Shown: positions 1 to 6,230 of the stretch, in pieces
How the letters are laid out: the number at the start of each line of letters is the position of its first letter
Position numbering within the stretch: position 1 is the stretch's first letter
Notes under the pieces: model-generated
The model's input: only the letters and a program-made list of their open reading frames with translations
Databases searched by the model: none
Told to the model about the DNA's origin: nothing
Program-made: the position numbers and the translations under genes
Source: Candidatus Altarchaeales archaeon A3
GTDB lineage: Archaea > Altiarchaeota > Altiarchaeia > Altiarchaeales > Altiarchaeaceae
Direction: 5' to 3'
NCBI GenBank assembly: GCA_002083985.1
Contig: MTER01000067.1
Coordinates: 1 to 6,382, forward strand
Length of the DNA: 6,382 nucleotides

Positions 1-421
1 CTTCACTATTGGAATAATGTCGTCTTTTCTCTTTACAATTACAACAATTTTTCCATTTAGAAAAAGGTTAGCAGTGCCTAACTTTGATTTATATGTTGCT
101 GCAGGAAAAATTTCTGAATCATAGGTAATTTTACAATCATATTCCCCATAATTTTCCAGTTTCACTAAATCTATTTTATAGTCAAACATAGTCGTAGCCA
201 TAATGTTTTTTACAGAGACAGACATCGTTTTAATACCTATAATCTCACCAACCTTTTGAAAATGCTTTTCTAATGCACAATATAAATCTTCTTCACTTCT
301 CGCGCCAACACACCAAATTTTTCCAGAACTATGTATAAAAAATTCCAAACAAGACCATAAATCTCATACTACTCATATTCTCCGAAAATTCCTTTTTTGC
401 TACAACAAATACTGGTTCCAT
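1..421 (-). CDS. TATA-binding-protein (TBP)-like gene, divergent, with 5' frameshift; 3' end outside window
   Basis: TBP binds the TATA box and recruits TFB and RNA polymerase; it is built from two direct repeats. From about 348 down to 1 one frame stays open for 116 codons. It reads FFIHSSGKIWCVGARSEED, which matches the strand-and-turn of archaeal TBP (usual form xIFxSGKxxCTGAKSEED). It continues with SVSVKNIMATT, like the start of TBP repeat 2 (IxxQNxVAT), then EIFPAATY in place of EQFPGLVY, then NGKIVVIVKRKDD. The best start by context is ATG at 421, but that frame stops at 331-329. Skipping one base in the A6 run at 337-342 would join it to the TBP frame. An in-frame stop lies just upstream of 421, so about the first half of repeat 1 is missing. 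In-frame alternative starts are TTG 348 and ATG 225. It may be a pseudogene, a sequencing error in a homopolymer, or a shortened TBP paralogue. The homology itself is fairly secure; function is not. Confidence 0.62.
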
Positions 422-480
422 TTTAAAATTTGGTTAAAAATTTAGTTATTATTAAATTTGGTTTATAATGAAATTTAATG
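422..480 (-). promoter_or_regulatory. Putative promoter of the TBP-like gene with three direct repeats
   Basis: On the minus strand ATTATAAA (462-469) lies about 45 bases before ATG 421. That suits an archaeal TATA box giving a short leader. Between it and the start codon are three copies of AAC(C/T)AAATTT, at 454-463, 438-447 and 426-435. The repeats flank or cover the expected transcription start, where a repressor could act. The region is very AT-rich, so chance similarity is possible. Confidence 0.35.
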
Positions 481-510
481 AAACAAAAACACGAGCATTG
501 GAAAAAATTT
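481..510 (-). terminator. Weak oligo-T stop signal after the repeat lipoprotein gene
   Basis: About 20 bases past the stop codon of the 499-residue gene the minus strand has a T6 run (502-507), then a GTTTTTGTTT stretch (480-489). Archaeal RNA polymerase often stops at such runs without a hairpin. The signal is modest in AT-rich DNA. Confidence 0.3.
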
Positions 511-529
511 TGAAATTTTAGTTCTGTAA

Positions 530-2029
530 TTAATTCCGTGATGAGCGTTCAATACAACTCTCCTTTATTTTTGTATCTGATATTTTATCGCAGAGTGAAG
601 CATCGTGCTTTAGTTCTGCGACCTGCCTGATGCATGTTTCTTTTCCCATTGTAGTTGAAATTTTATTACAGATGGAGCCATCGGGTTGTTTTGTCGTGGC
701 AACGCGCCAAATACAAGTGTCTTTTCCAAATATAGTTGAAATTTTATCACAAAGCCTTGCTTCTGCAATCCCCTTAATACACGCATCTTTTGTTGAAGTA
801 TTTGATATTTTATCACAAAGGGATACATCCTGTTTTGTCGTGGCAACGTGCTTAATACATTCATCTTTTATGAAGGTATTTGATATTTTATCACAAAGGG
901 AAATATCTTCTTTTATTTCGGCAACACTCTCAATGCAATATTCTTTCTCCAAAGTAGTTAATATTTTATCACAAAGGGATACATCCTGTTTTTCCTGTGC
1001 AATCATTCCGATACATCCACCTTCATCTGATGGAGATAGTTTATGACAGAGAGATATATCTTGCGTTGCCCATGCAACCCCCATAATGCAGCTTTCCTTC
1101 ACCTCATCGTTAGACATTTTATCACAAAGAGAAACATCCTGTTTTGTGCGCAACCTGAATAATGCAGTTTTCTTTCCAAATTGGTTTTGAAATTTTATCA
1201 CAAAGAGAAACATCCTGTTTTGTTGTTGCGACTCTCTCAATACAAAAGTCCTTTTGTGATGAAGTTGTTGTTTTATCACAAATTCTTTTGTTTCGGCAAC
1301 TTTTGTAATACATTCATCTTTTAGATGTGCATCGGATATTTTATCACAAAGAGAAATGTTCGTTTTTGTTCCCATAGCAATCATTAAAAGACAGCCATCT
1401 TTTATTGATTTTATTGAAATTTTATCACAAAGAGAAACATCTTCTTTTGCTGCTGCAACCATTCCGATACAATATTCTTTTTTAGACAGGATTGGGATTT
1501 TATCACAAAGAGAAATATTCTTTTTTGCAGAAGCGACCATTCCGATACAATAATTTTTTCCCGATGAAGTTGATGTTTTATCACAAATAGACACATCCCT
1601 TTTTGCTTTGGCAACCATTCCAATACAATTCTCTTTTACAGATTCAACAGATATTTTATCGCAAACAGATGTATTTTCTTCTGCAGCGGCAACAAAAGGC
1701 ATACAATAATTTCTTCCTGACCAATATGATATTTTATCGCAAACAGATACATTCTCTTCTGACATTGCAAAAAGAGTAATGCAATCCAATCCATGCTTTA
1801 TATTTTCAGGTATACAATAAGATATGCCTTTCTTCTTTATTTCTGAGTACAATTCACCCCTATATTTACAACACTCATTATAATCCCGGGGTGTTAAACT
1901 TGATACATCGCAATATACTTCAAGTGCTGACTTCTCTTTTGGTTTTTCCTCGATGCATCCGCTAAACAATATAATTCCTACAACGATTATACCTATCCCT
2001 GCAAGTACTAAAATTTTATAGCTTTTCAT
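530..2029 (-). CDS. Lipoprotein with about sixteen 26-residue Cys-containing (CDKI) repeats
   Basis: Predicted surface lipoprotein of 499 residues; function unknown. Residues 1-24 are a signal peptide ending in the lipobox F-S-G-C25. A short Cys-rich linker (residues 40-83) follows, then tandem repeats from about residue 95 to the C-terminus. Each unit starts S-L-C-D-K-I-S, has a variable stretch, then K-x-x-C-I-x-x-V-A and K-x-D-V. The two cysteines sit 12 positions apart and probably form a disulphide or pin two short helices; this is inference. Early units carry N-glycosylation sequons (N93, N119, N171, N224). Residues about 250-294 break the pattern: they have no cysteine and are basic and aromatic. 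The adjacent frame there encodes two normal repeats, so this stretch is out of frame between two compensating deletions. The last unit is cut short (ends C-I-E-R-S-S-R-N). Start ATG 2029 fits the signal peptide; only a weak GGA lies upstream. Similar CDKI-type repeats are, as I recall, found in archaeal and candidate-phylum surface proteins. Confidence 0.85.
   Translation of the reverse strand: MKSYKILVLAGIGIIVVGIILFSGCIEEKPKEKSALEVYCDVSSLTPRDYNECCKYRGELYSEIKKKGISYCIPENIKHGLDCITLFAMSEENVSVCDKISYWSGRNYCMPFVAAAEENTSVCDKISVESVKENCIGMVAKAKRDVSICDKTSTSSGKNYCIGMVASAKKNISLCDKIPILSKKEYCIGMVAAAKEDVSLCDKISIKSIKDGCLLMIAMGTKTNISLCDKISDAHLKDECITKVAETKEFVIKQQLHHKRTFVLRESQQQNRMFLFVIKFQNQFGKKTALFRLRTKQDVSLCDKMSNDEVKESCIMGVAWATQDISLCHKLSPSDEGGCIGMIAQEKQDVSLCDKILTTLEKEYCIESVAEIKEDISLCDKISNTFIKDECIKHVATTKQDVSLCDKISNTSTKDACIKGIAEARLCDKISTIFGKDTCIWRVATTKQPDGSICNKISTTMGKETCIRQVAELKHDASLCDKISDTKIKESCIERSSRN
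545..1747 (-). repeat. Coding tandem repeat array, about 78-bp units, 16 copies
   Basis: Degenerate direct repeats within the lipoprotein gene. On the plus strand they show as TTTTATCACAAAG recurring every 78 bases or so. Fourteen copies are in frame and two (about 1149-1283) are read in the wrong frame. Some units vary in length: one lost four residues (AEAR-LCDK at about 425), one is a residue short (LSPSDEGGC), and two gained a residue (near residues 220 and 449). This is typical of slippage or recombination between repeats. Confidence 0.85.
1149..1283 (-). other. Out-of-frame segment between two compensating deletions
   Basis: Against neighbouring repeats, the minus strand at about 1283 reads AAAGAA directly followed by TTTGTGATAAA. 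A 10-base stretch corresponding to GATATTTCCC is missing. At about 1149 it reads GTTGCG-C-ACAAAACAG where sister copies have GTTGCCACGACAAAACAG, two bases short. Losses of 10 and 2 bases total 12, so the reading frame is restored. Between them the frame in use encodes a Cys-free stretch, while the other frame still encodes ICDKTTTSSQKDFCIERVA and a second intact repeat. Confidence 0.8.
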
Positions 2030-2227
2030 TTTGTTCCAAATTTATCAGTTTATTTAATTTTAATTTTTTAGTTTATTTAATTGTAAATAAATTATATCTG
2101 AACGGGAAATATATTGTTGTATGAACGACCGTTCAGAAAGCAAAGAACAAGCGTTCAGTCATTGTGTTATCATCTTTATGCGGTTCAAGTGAAATTAAAT
2201 CCAAAAACATGAGCGTAAGTTTATTTC
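2030..2227. promoter_or_regulatory. Intergenic region upstream of the repeat lipoprotein gene
   Basis: This holds no convincing gene. The first 70 bases upstream of ATG 2029 are almost pure A/T with no single clear TATA box; candidates on the minus strand are ATATAATTTATTT (about 2085-2097) and AATATATTT (about 2108-2116). The GC-richer part at 2097-2164 carries the inverted repeat listed separately. No strong oligo-T terminator is seen after the operon that ends at 2228; only GTTTTTGG (about 2202-2209, minus strand) is present. Confidence 0.4.
2097..2158. promoter_or_regulatory. CTGAACGG inverted repeat with extra half-sites; possible operator or leader hairpin
   Basis: TCTGAACGG (2097-2105) and CCGTTCAGA (2129-2137) are perfect 9-bp inverted arms with 23 bases between. 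Inside lies a tight dyad TGAACG-AC-CGTTCA (2122-2135), so the right arm can pair in two ways. A further CGTTCAG lies at 2152-2158. It sits 70-130 bases upstream of ATG 2029. It could be a dimeric-repressor operator, an RNA stem in a long leader, or the end signal of the upstream operon. Which of these it is remains inference. Confidence 0.5.
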
Positions 2228-3187
2228 TCATTGTGATTTTTTTATTTCTTTCAATTCTATCTTTTGCATTGGAATATGTCCTCCTTGAGCATGCAAATAA
2301 TTTTCCATTTTTACAATTATCCTTCTGTTTTTGTCTACATAAAAAAGGTATCTGTTTTTTTGGTTGTATGTTTCAGAATATCCTTCGTAAATTTGTTCAA
2401 CTTTAAAGCAATCAAATCCATTTACTTTTTCAGATCCTACAACCGTTAATTCCGAATAATATCCTTCTTTTTTTCCGTTCCTTTCCTTTACTTCATCAAT
2501 AATAAATTTTGTCTTTTCGTCAAGGCAAGTTATCCAATCAGGGAAGTAAAAGAGAGAGGTTACCTGATTTATCCTTCTATGGACATCGCTATATTTTTTA
2601 TCACTTTCTGTTTTTGGTTTTTGTGCATCTGTTGATGTTGGTATAAATATATGACTAGAAACTTTGTCTTTATTTATTCCAATAACATTCTTTCTATAAA
2701 TAAAGGTATTTTTTGTTTCTGTAAAATCGTGTTCCTCTTTGGTATAACAGGTATATGATGCCTCTGCTTCCTCAAATCTTACGATGTAATAATCACTTTT
2801 ATTTATTCTCTCAATTTTATCCACATATACAAATATATCTGCCTCAGCAGGATCGCATATTTCGTTAGGAATTTTAGAATTAGACAAAGCGTTTCCTTTT
2901 TTTCCTTCTATTGCGTTGATCGTGTTATCCCACACATTATAAACATAAATATCTCCGACATCAATTTGCAATTTTCCCGTTGGCGTTAAGTTTTCAAATC
3001 CTACGTGAACCGACTTTATTATTTTTACATCCTTTTCAGAAATTATCGTATTGTTTGTATCTTCTGTATTTTCCGTAGTTTTATTCTTATTTTCCTCATT
3101 ATTCAAGCAACCTGAAATAAATAAAATAAAGACGAACACCAATATAAACATTGCCCATGTTATTAATTTTAAATATTGTGATTTCAT
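2228..3187 (-). CDS. Lipoprotein, third gene of the operon, paralogue of the 309-residue lipoprotein
   Basis: Predicted lipoprotein of 319 residues, family not recognised. Residues 1-26 form a signal peptide with lipobox I-S-G-C27, followed by an Asn/Thr/Glu-rich linker (28-50) with sequons (N35, N46). The body matches the 309-residue protein almost in register: PTGxLxIxVGxIYxYxxxDN (69-88), a DIxxxxxKIxRINxSxYY block (117-134), CYT at 147, then TVVGSEKVNGFDCFKV (248-263), YVDK (283-286), RIIVKM and GGHI (302-305) before a Lys-rich end. Shared cysteines (111, 147, 260) suggest structural disulphides; this is inference. The pattern of short beta strands suggests a two-part beta-rich fold. ATG 3187 overlaps the stop of the preceding gene as ATGA, so it is probably translated by coupling; no Shine-Dalgarno sequence is seen. 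No catalytic motif is visible. Confidence 0.85.
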   Translation of the reverse strand: MKSQYLKLITWAMFILVFVFILFISGCLNNEENKNKTTENTEDTNNTIISEKDVKIIKSVHVGFENLTPTGKLQIDVGDIYVYNVWDNTINAIEGKKGNALSNSKIPNEICDPAEADIFVYVDKIERINKSDYYIVRFEEAEASYTCYTKEEHDFTETKNTFIYRKNVIGINKDKVSSHIFIPTSTDAQKPKTESDKKYSDVHRRINQVTSLFYFPDWITCLDEKTKFIIDEVKERNGKKEGYYSELTVVGSEKVNGFDCFKVEQIYEGYSETYNQKNRYLFYVDKNRRIIVKMENYLHAQGGHIPMQKIELKEIKKSQ

Positions 3188-4548
3188 TTTTTAACGATTG
3201 ATTCATTTATTAGTTCATAAATTGTTGTGTATTTAGCACTTATAGAACCACCACTCAATTCTCCTGTTGAATTCATTCTAAGTATAATTTTATCCTTCTT
3301 GTCTATCCATATTATCGTATCTCTCTCAAACAAAGCATCCGGGGATTTTCCTTTTAATTTATTTTCTATCTTATATGCTTCTTTTCCTTTGAAAATATCA
3401 GTTCCCAAAAAATTTATGTTTATGGTAATTATGTTATATTTTAAAATACTTTCTTGCATTCGTTCTTCAAACTCATCTTTTGGGAGATTTGTTTCGTAAG
3501 AACAAAATTCTTCCTTATGATATTGTTTGTCTGCTATTATACCTTTTGTTGTGTTCTTTGTGCAGGAAACATTATATTTTCTTACAACATAATATGTTGT
3601 ATGTGGTTTATCACCTATTATTATACCTCCACACTGTTGGGTTTGTGATTCTTTTCCTTCAAAAGGAAAATCGCTATATTTAACATCCAATAAATCTGTT
3701 CTTTCGGTTATCGTAATATTTTCTGGCTCAAATTTGACAAATCCTATTAAATAAAGCAGATGATAGAGTCCTATTTGTAGGTTAATATCATATATCTCAT
3801 ATGCAATATCTACCGATTCGTCAGAATAAATTATATTTGATTGAAATTCTTCTTCACTTTTATTTTCAGGCATATGTCTTAATTTTTCGTATAGTGTAAA
3901 ATTTTCATTTCTAAATACTTTTACATAAGGAATTTTGATCATTTTAATATTTCCTATTTGAGGGTTAATATATGCAATTGTATTATATAAAGATGACCAA
4001 CTTTCATCTATTCCTTCACATTGTGGAGGACAATTTGTGAAAATATCTACTTTAAATTTAAAATGTTGTGCTATGTCTTTTTTAATATATTCTTTGGAAT
4101 AATTTTTAGAAAGTAAAAAATCAAGATGTAAATTTTCTGATTTTCTAAATTCAAATAATTCCGCTGGAATGTCTAATTTACTTTCTGCAACAACATATTT
4201 TGTTCCGTTAATCCATTCTTCTTTTGCATATATTGTAATATTGGATTCTGATATTTTTCCATAATCGTCTTCTTTTAATATATATTTGTAAATTGTTTCA
4301 TAAGTTTCATTTTTGCTTATATTATTTACCAATAAATTTTGTTGTTGGTGTGTTGTTTGTGTTAGGTTTATGTAAGAATTTTGAGTATAAGAATATGTAT
4401 TTTTTTCTAATAATTCGTGCGAAGTATAATTTTTCTGTTGCGTATAGTTTTCTTTTTCTATGCCTACCAATTGTTCAATAGTAAAAAGACAAATCGCAAT
4501 TCCAATACTTATAATAACCAAAGTTACCAAAAATATTTTTGCGTTCAT
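3184..4548 (-). CDS. N-anchored extracellular protein, middle gene of the operon, distant paralogue of its neighbours
   Basis: This 454-residue protein starts with one hydrophobic helix (about 5-24) and no lipobox, so it is probably membrane-anchored with its body outside. It has about fifteen N-x-S/T sequons (including N34, N40, N61, N76, N80, N103, N326, N332, N426), dense in the linker at 31-80, which suggests heavy N-glycosylation. It shows the same two-part layout as the flanking lipoproteins. SNITIYAKEEWINGTKYVV (102-120) parallels their DIxxxxxKIxRINxSxYY block. INFLGTDIFKGKEAYKIEN (378-396), IIWIDKKDKIILRM and GGSI (433-436) parallel their TVxGxEKxNxFDCFKV, YVDKxxRIxVK and GGxI blocks. 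The FDCFKV cysteine is absent (EAYKI). It has its own cysteines at 173, 177, 306, 329 and 349, and a larger insert in the middle. The start overlaps the preceding stop and its stop overlaps the next start, both as ATGA. Function unknown. Confidence 0.8.
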   Translation of the reverse strand: MNAKIFLVTLVIISIGIAICLFTIEQLVGIEKENYTQQKNYTSHELLEKNTYSYTQNSYINLTQTTHQQQNLLVNNISKNETYETIYKYILKEDDYGKISESNITIYAKEEWINGTKYVVAESKLDIPAELFEFRKSENLHLDFLLSKNYSKEYIKKDIAQHFKFKVDIFTNCPPQCEGIDESWSSLYNTIAYINPQIGNIKMIKIPYVKVFRNENFTLYEKLRHMPENKSEEEFQSNIIYSDESVDIAYEIYDINLQIGLYHLLYLIGFVKFEPENITITERTDLLDVKYSDFPFEGKESQTQQCGGIIIGDKPHTTYYVVRKYNVSCTKNTTKGIIADKQYHKEEFCSYETNLPKDEFEERMQESILKYNIITININFLGTDIFKGKEAYKIENKLKGKSPDALFERDTIIWIDKKDKIILRMNSTGELSGGSISAKYTTIYELINESIVKK

Positions 4549-5474
4549 TTTAAAATTTTTGCATCTTTTAATTCAAATTTTTCCCATGCGATATATCCTC
4601 CATGAGCAAATACATAATGCTCATATTTTACAGCGATTCTTTTATATTTGTCCACATATATTATATCTTTTGTTTGTATGTGTTTTTGCATGTCGTTAGG
4701 CGATGATGAAGTATATATTCTTTGTACTTTAAAGCAATCAAATTTATTTATTTTTTCTTCACCGGTTACAGTGGTTTCTATACTTTCTTCTATTGTATTT
4801 TTGTTCATCTCGATATAGTTTTTCTCAACAAAACCAACACTTTCATTTAAGTATAACATCCAGGGTTCATAAATTTTGGTTTCATAACATAATCCAAAAT
4901 TTTTTCCAATTGGAATAGGATAAGCGGAAAGATTATCCGTATATATTCCTATTCTACAACCTCCATAAATAAAAGGATTATCTTTTTCATTAGGGTATAA
5001 TGCTTTTCCAACAGTCACTTTTATTATTTTCCCATTCATATTATGATAGCATACTGGATACATCTCTCTTCTTTCTGACTGCAACAAGTAATAATTGCTT
5101 CCATTTATTCGTTTAATTTTTTCTATATGTAGAGATATATCAACTCTAATTGGTTCGCACCATACATCGTTCGAAGAGTTTGGTAAAAGAGTTCTTGCAT
5201 TCATGATAAGATTATCATAAATAGAGTAGGTATAAATCTCTCCAACATTTATATGTAGATTTCCTGTAGGTTTTAATGATTCTATACCTACAATATTAGT
5301 TATTTTAACTTCTTTTTCTTGGGTTATATTCTCATCATCCATACTATTTAATGCAGTTTCACCGTTCTTATTTAAACACCCTGAAGATGATACAAGTAAT
5401 ATCAATATTATAATACTTATACCTACATACGACAATAACGAATAATTGATAAAGTGATTTGTATTTTTTGACAT
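4545..5474 (-). CDS. Lipoprotein, first gene of the operon
   Basis: Predicted lipoprotein of 309 residues, family not recognised. A hydrophobic segment (about 12-30) ends in S-S-G-C33, a usable archaeal lipobox. The mature part shares with the 319-residue protein PTGNLHINVGEIYTY (69-83), DN (87-88), WCEP (105-108), the RINGSNYY block (122-129), VCYH (141-144), then TVTGEEKINKFDCFKV (235-250), YVDK (273-276), RIAVK and GGYI (292-295). It has two extra cysteines (173, 196) that the sister lacks. Sequons at N49, N124 and N210 fit an exported protein. ATG 5474 gives a full signal peptide. A consensus TATA box lies about 85 bases upstream, so this gene leads the operon. Its stop overlaps the next start (ATGA at 4548-4545). 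No catalytic residues can be pointed to. Confidence 0.85.
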   Translation of the reverse strand: MSKNTNHFINYSLLSYVGISIIILILLVSSSGCLNKNGETALNSMDDENITQEKEVKITNIVGIESLKPTGNLHINVGEIYTYSIYDNLIMNARTLLPNSSNDVWCEPIRVDISLHIEKIKRINGSNYYLLQSERREMYPVCYHNMNGKIIKVTVGKALYPNEKDNPFIYGGCRIGIYTDNLSAYPIPIGKNFGLCYETKIYEPWMLYLNESVGFVEKNYIEMNKNTIEESIETTVTGEEKINKFDCFKVQRIYTSSSPNDMQKHIQTKDIIYVDKYKRIAVKYEHYVFAHGGYIAWEKFELKDAKILK

Positions 5475-5529
5475 TTTTGATAATTTAAATTGTAACTTCT
5501 CGATGCTTACTAACTAAAATTGGGATAAT

Positions 5530-5570
5530 TATTTATTTGCTTTTTTACTATTATTTTTATAAACATTTTT
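5530..5570 (-). promoter_or_regulatory. Archaeal promoter of the three-gene operon
   Basis: TTTATAAA at 5556-5563 is the consensus archaeal TATA box. On the minus strand it is preceded by the purine-rich AAAAATG, in the BRE position. Transcription would start about 25 bases downstream, near 5535, giving a leader of roughly 60 bases before ATG 5474. AACGCCGTT (5598-5606) lies about 35 bases upstream of the box and could be an activator site. Confidence 0.55.
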
Positions 5571-5798
5571 GAAAACGACGGAAGACTAAAATAAAAAAAC
5601 GCCGTTGGAAGCGAACAGATCACTCTTAAATTAATTAACACAATTTAAAGGGATGAGCACCAACTTCTCAATAACTTGCGGGAAGATGGTAAAATATATA
5701 ATTTGTTTTGCATTTTTTGTATTTGTTTTTTATAAAATGAGCAGTTACGAAATTTATTTGCCACAACTTATTGAGATGTAATTTTAAATTTTGATTGT

Positions 5799-5820
5799 TA
5801 AAAAAATAAAAAAATAAAAA
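5799..5820 (-). terminator. Oligo-T terminator of the 112-residue gene
   Basis: About 50 bases beyond the stop codon the minus strand reads T5-A-T7-A-T7 (5820 to 5800). Long T runs without a hairpin are typical archaeal termination sites. This separates the small secreted-protein gene from the lipoprotein operon. Confidence 0.6.
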
Positions 5821-5869
5821 TGAGTTTGTTCTGTTATATCTTCCCTTTTTCTATTTTTGTTTCTATACT

Positions 5870-6208
5870 TTAATATCGGTACACAGATGCATATGCCCAA
5901 GTAGATTCTGCTCTTGCATATGCCCCCACTGTGTAAGGCCACCCATAATAAAATGTGGCTTCCTCTTTGTCATGATATTTAGACGACTTACCTTGTGCTT
6001 CTGCTAGTGCATCTGCAGTTCCTCCTTCTAAAATATGGTCCTCACATAGTGACATTGAATTGGTTCCAGAATGATAATTATTGCACGGTCCATTTTCCAA
6101 ATCTCCTGAAAGTGCTGCAACAGTCCAAGCAGCATTTACAGAACTCATAGCTATTACTAACATCGCTATCCCTACCATCATTACCAATATACCTGTTTTA
6201 AAATCCAT
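5870..6208 (-). CDS. Small secreted protein, 112 residues, Ala/Tyr-rich C-terminus
   Basis: This family is not recognised. Residues 1-26 form a clear Sec signal peptide: basic start, hydrophobic core, and the V-N-A cleavage site before A27-W28. The mature product is about 86 residues. It holds two cysteines (C42, C55), which could form a disulphide around N-Y-H-S-G-T-N. An acidic, helix-prone stretch follows (58-83). The last 27 residues are rich in Tyr, Trp and Ala in an alternating pattern (VGAYARAESTWAYASVYRY) and the protein ends on Tyr, which suggests beta strands. There is no lipobox and no second membrane helix, so it is likely released or assembled at the surface. It is a single gene with its own downstream terminator. 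A TATA-like TTAAATAA lies 23-30 bases before ATG 6208, so the mRNA may be nearly leaderless. Confidence 0.75.
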   Translation of the reverse strand: MDFKTGILVMMVGIAMLVIAMSSVNAAWTVAALSGDLENGPCNNYHSGTNSMSLCEDHILEGGTADALAEAQGKSSKYHDKEEATFYYGWPYTVGAYARAESTWAYASVYRY

Positions 6209-6230
6209 ATTGTTTTAGGTTTAACTTTTT

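Larger units (their letters stand above)
5475..5869. other. 395-bp AT-rich intergenic region with operon promoter and upstream terminator
   Basis: From right to left this holds the oligo-T terminator of the 112-residue gene, a 42-codon plus-strand ORF of doubtful reality (5653-5781), a second TATA-like palindrome TTTTATAAAA (about 5727-5737), the dyad AACG-C-CGTT (5598-5606), and the TATA box at 5556-5563. Apart from these no gene is visible. CTCAATAA (5667-5674) and TTATTGAG (5768-5775) form a loose inverted pair about 100 bases apart. Confidence 0.5.

Noticed and set aside
630..1046. Plus-strand open frame opposite the repeat lipoprotein
   Set aside because: It is the antisense shadow of the 78-bp repeats; its own repeated words follow the repeat period and it has no promoter or signal of its own.
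1122..1313. 63-codon minus-strand frame as a separate gene
   Set aside because: It is the ancestral frame of two CDKI repeats left visible by the compensating deletions, not an independent gene.
1356..1623. Short frames on both strands within the repeats
   Set aside because: Repeat shadows in the wrong frame; they lack the lipobox and the Cys pattern.
545..1747. CRISPR array
   Set aside because: Unit repeats are coding, diverged and continuous at 78 bp, with no unique spacers between identical repeats.
2164..2449. Plus-strand hydrophobic frames at the end of the third operon gene
   Set aside because: They lie mostly antisense to a well-supported lipoprotein; hydrophobicity comes from complementing Lys/Asn/Glu-rich AT codons.
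3227..3683. Plus-strand frames inside the middle operon gene
   Set aside because: Antisense to a long, paralogue-supported gene; no independent support.
4293..4699. Plus-strand frames around the second ATGA junction
   Set aside because: Antisense to both operon genes; compositional artefacts.
5667..5775. Inverted pair CTCAATAA and TTATTGAG as ends of a small mobile element
   Set aside because: The arms are only 8 bp, no target-site duplication is seen, and nothing between them resembles a transposase.
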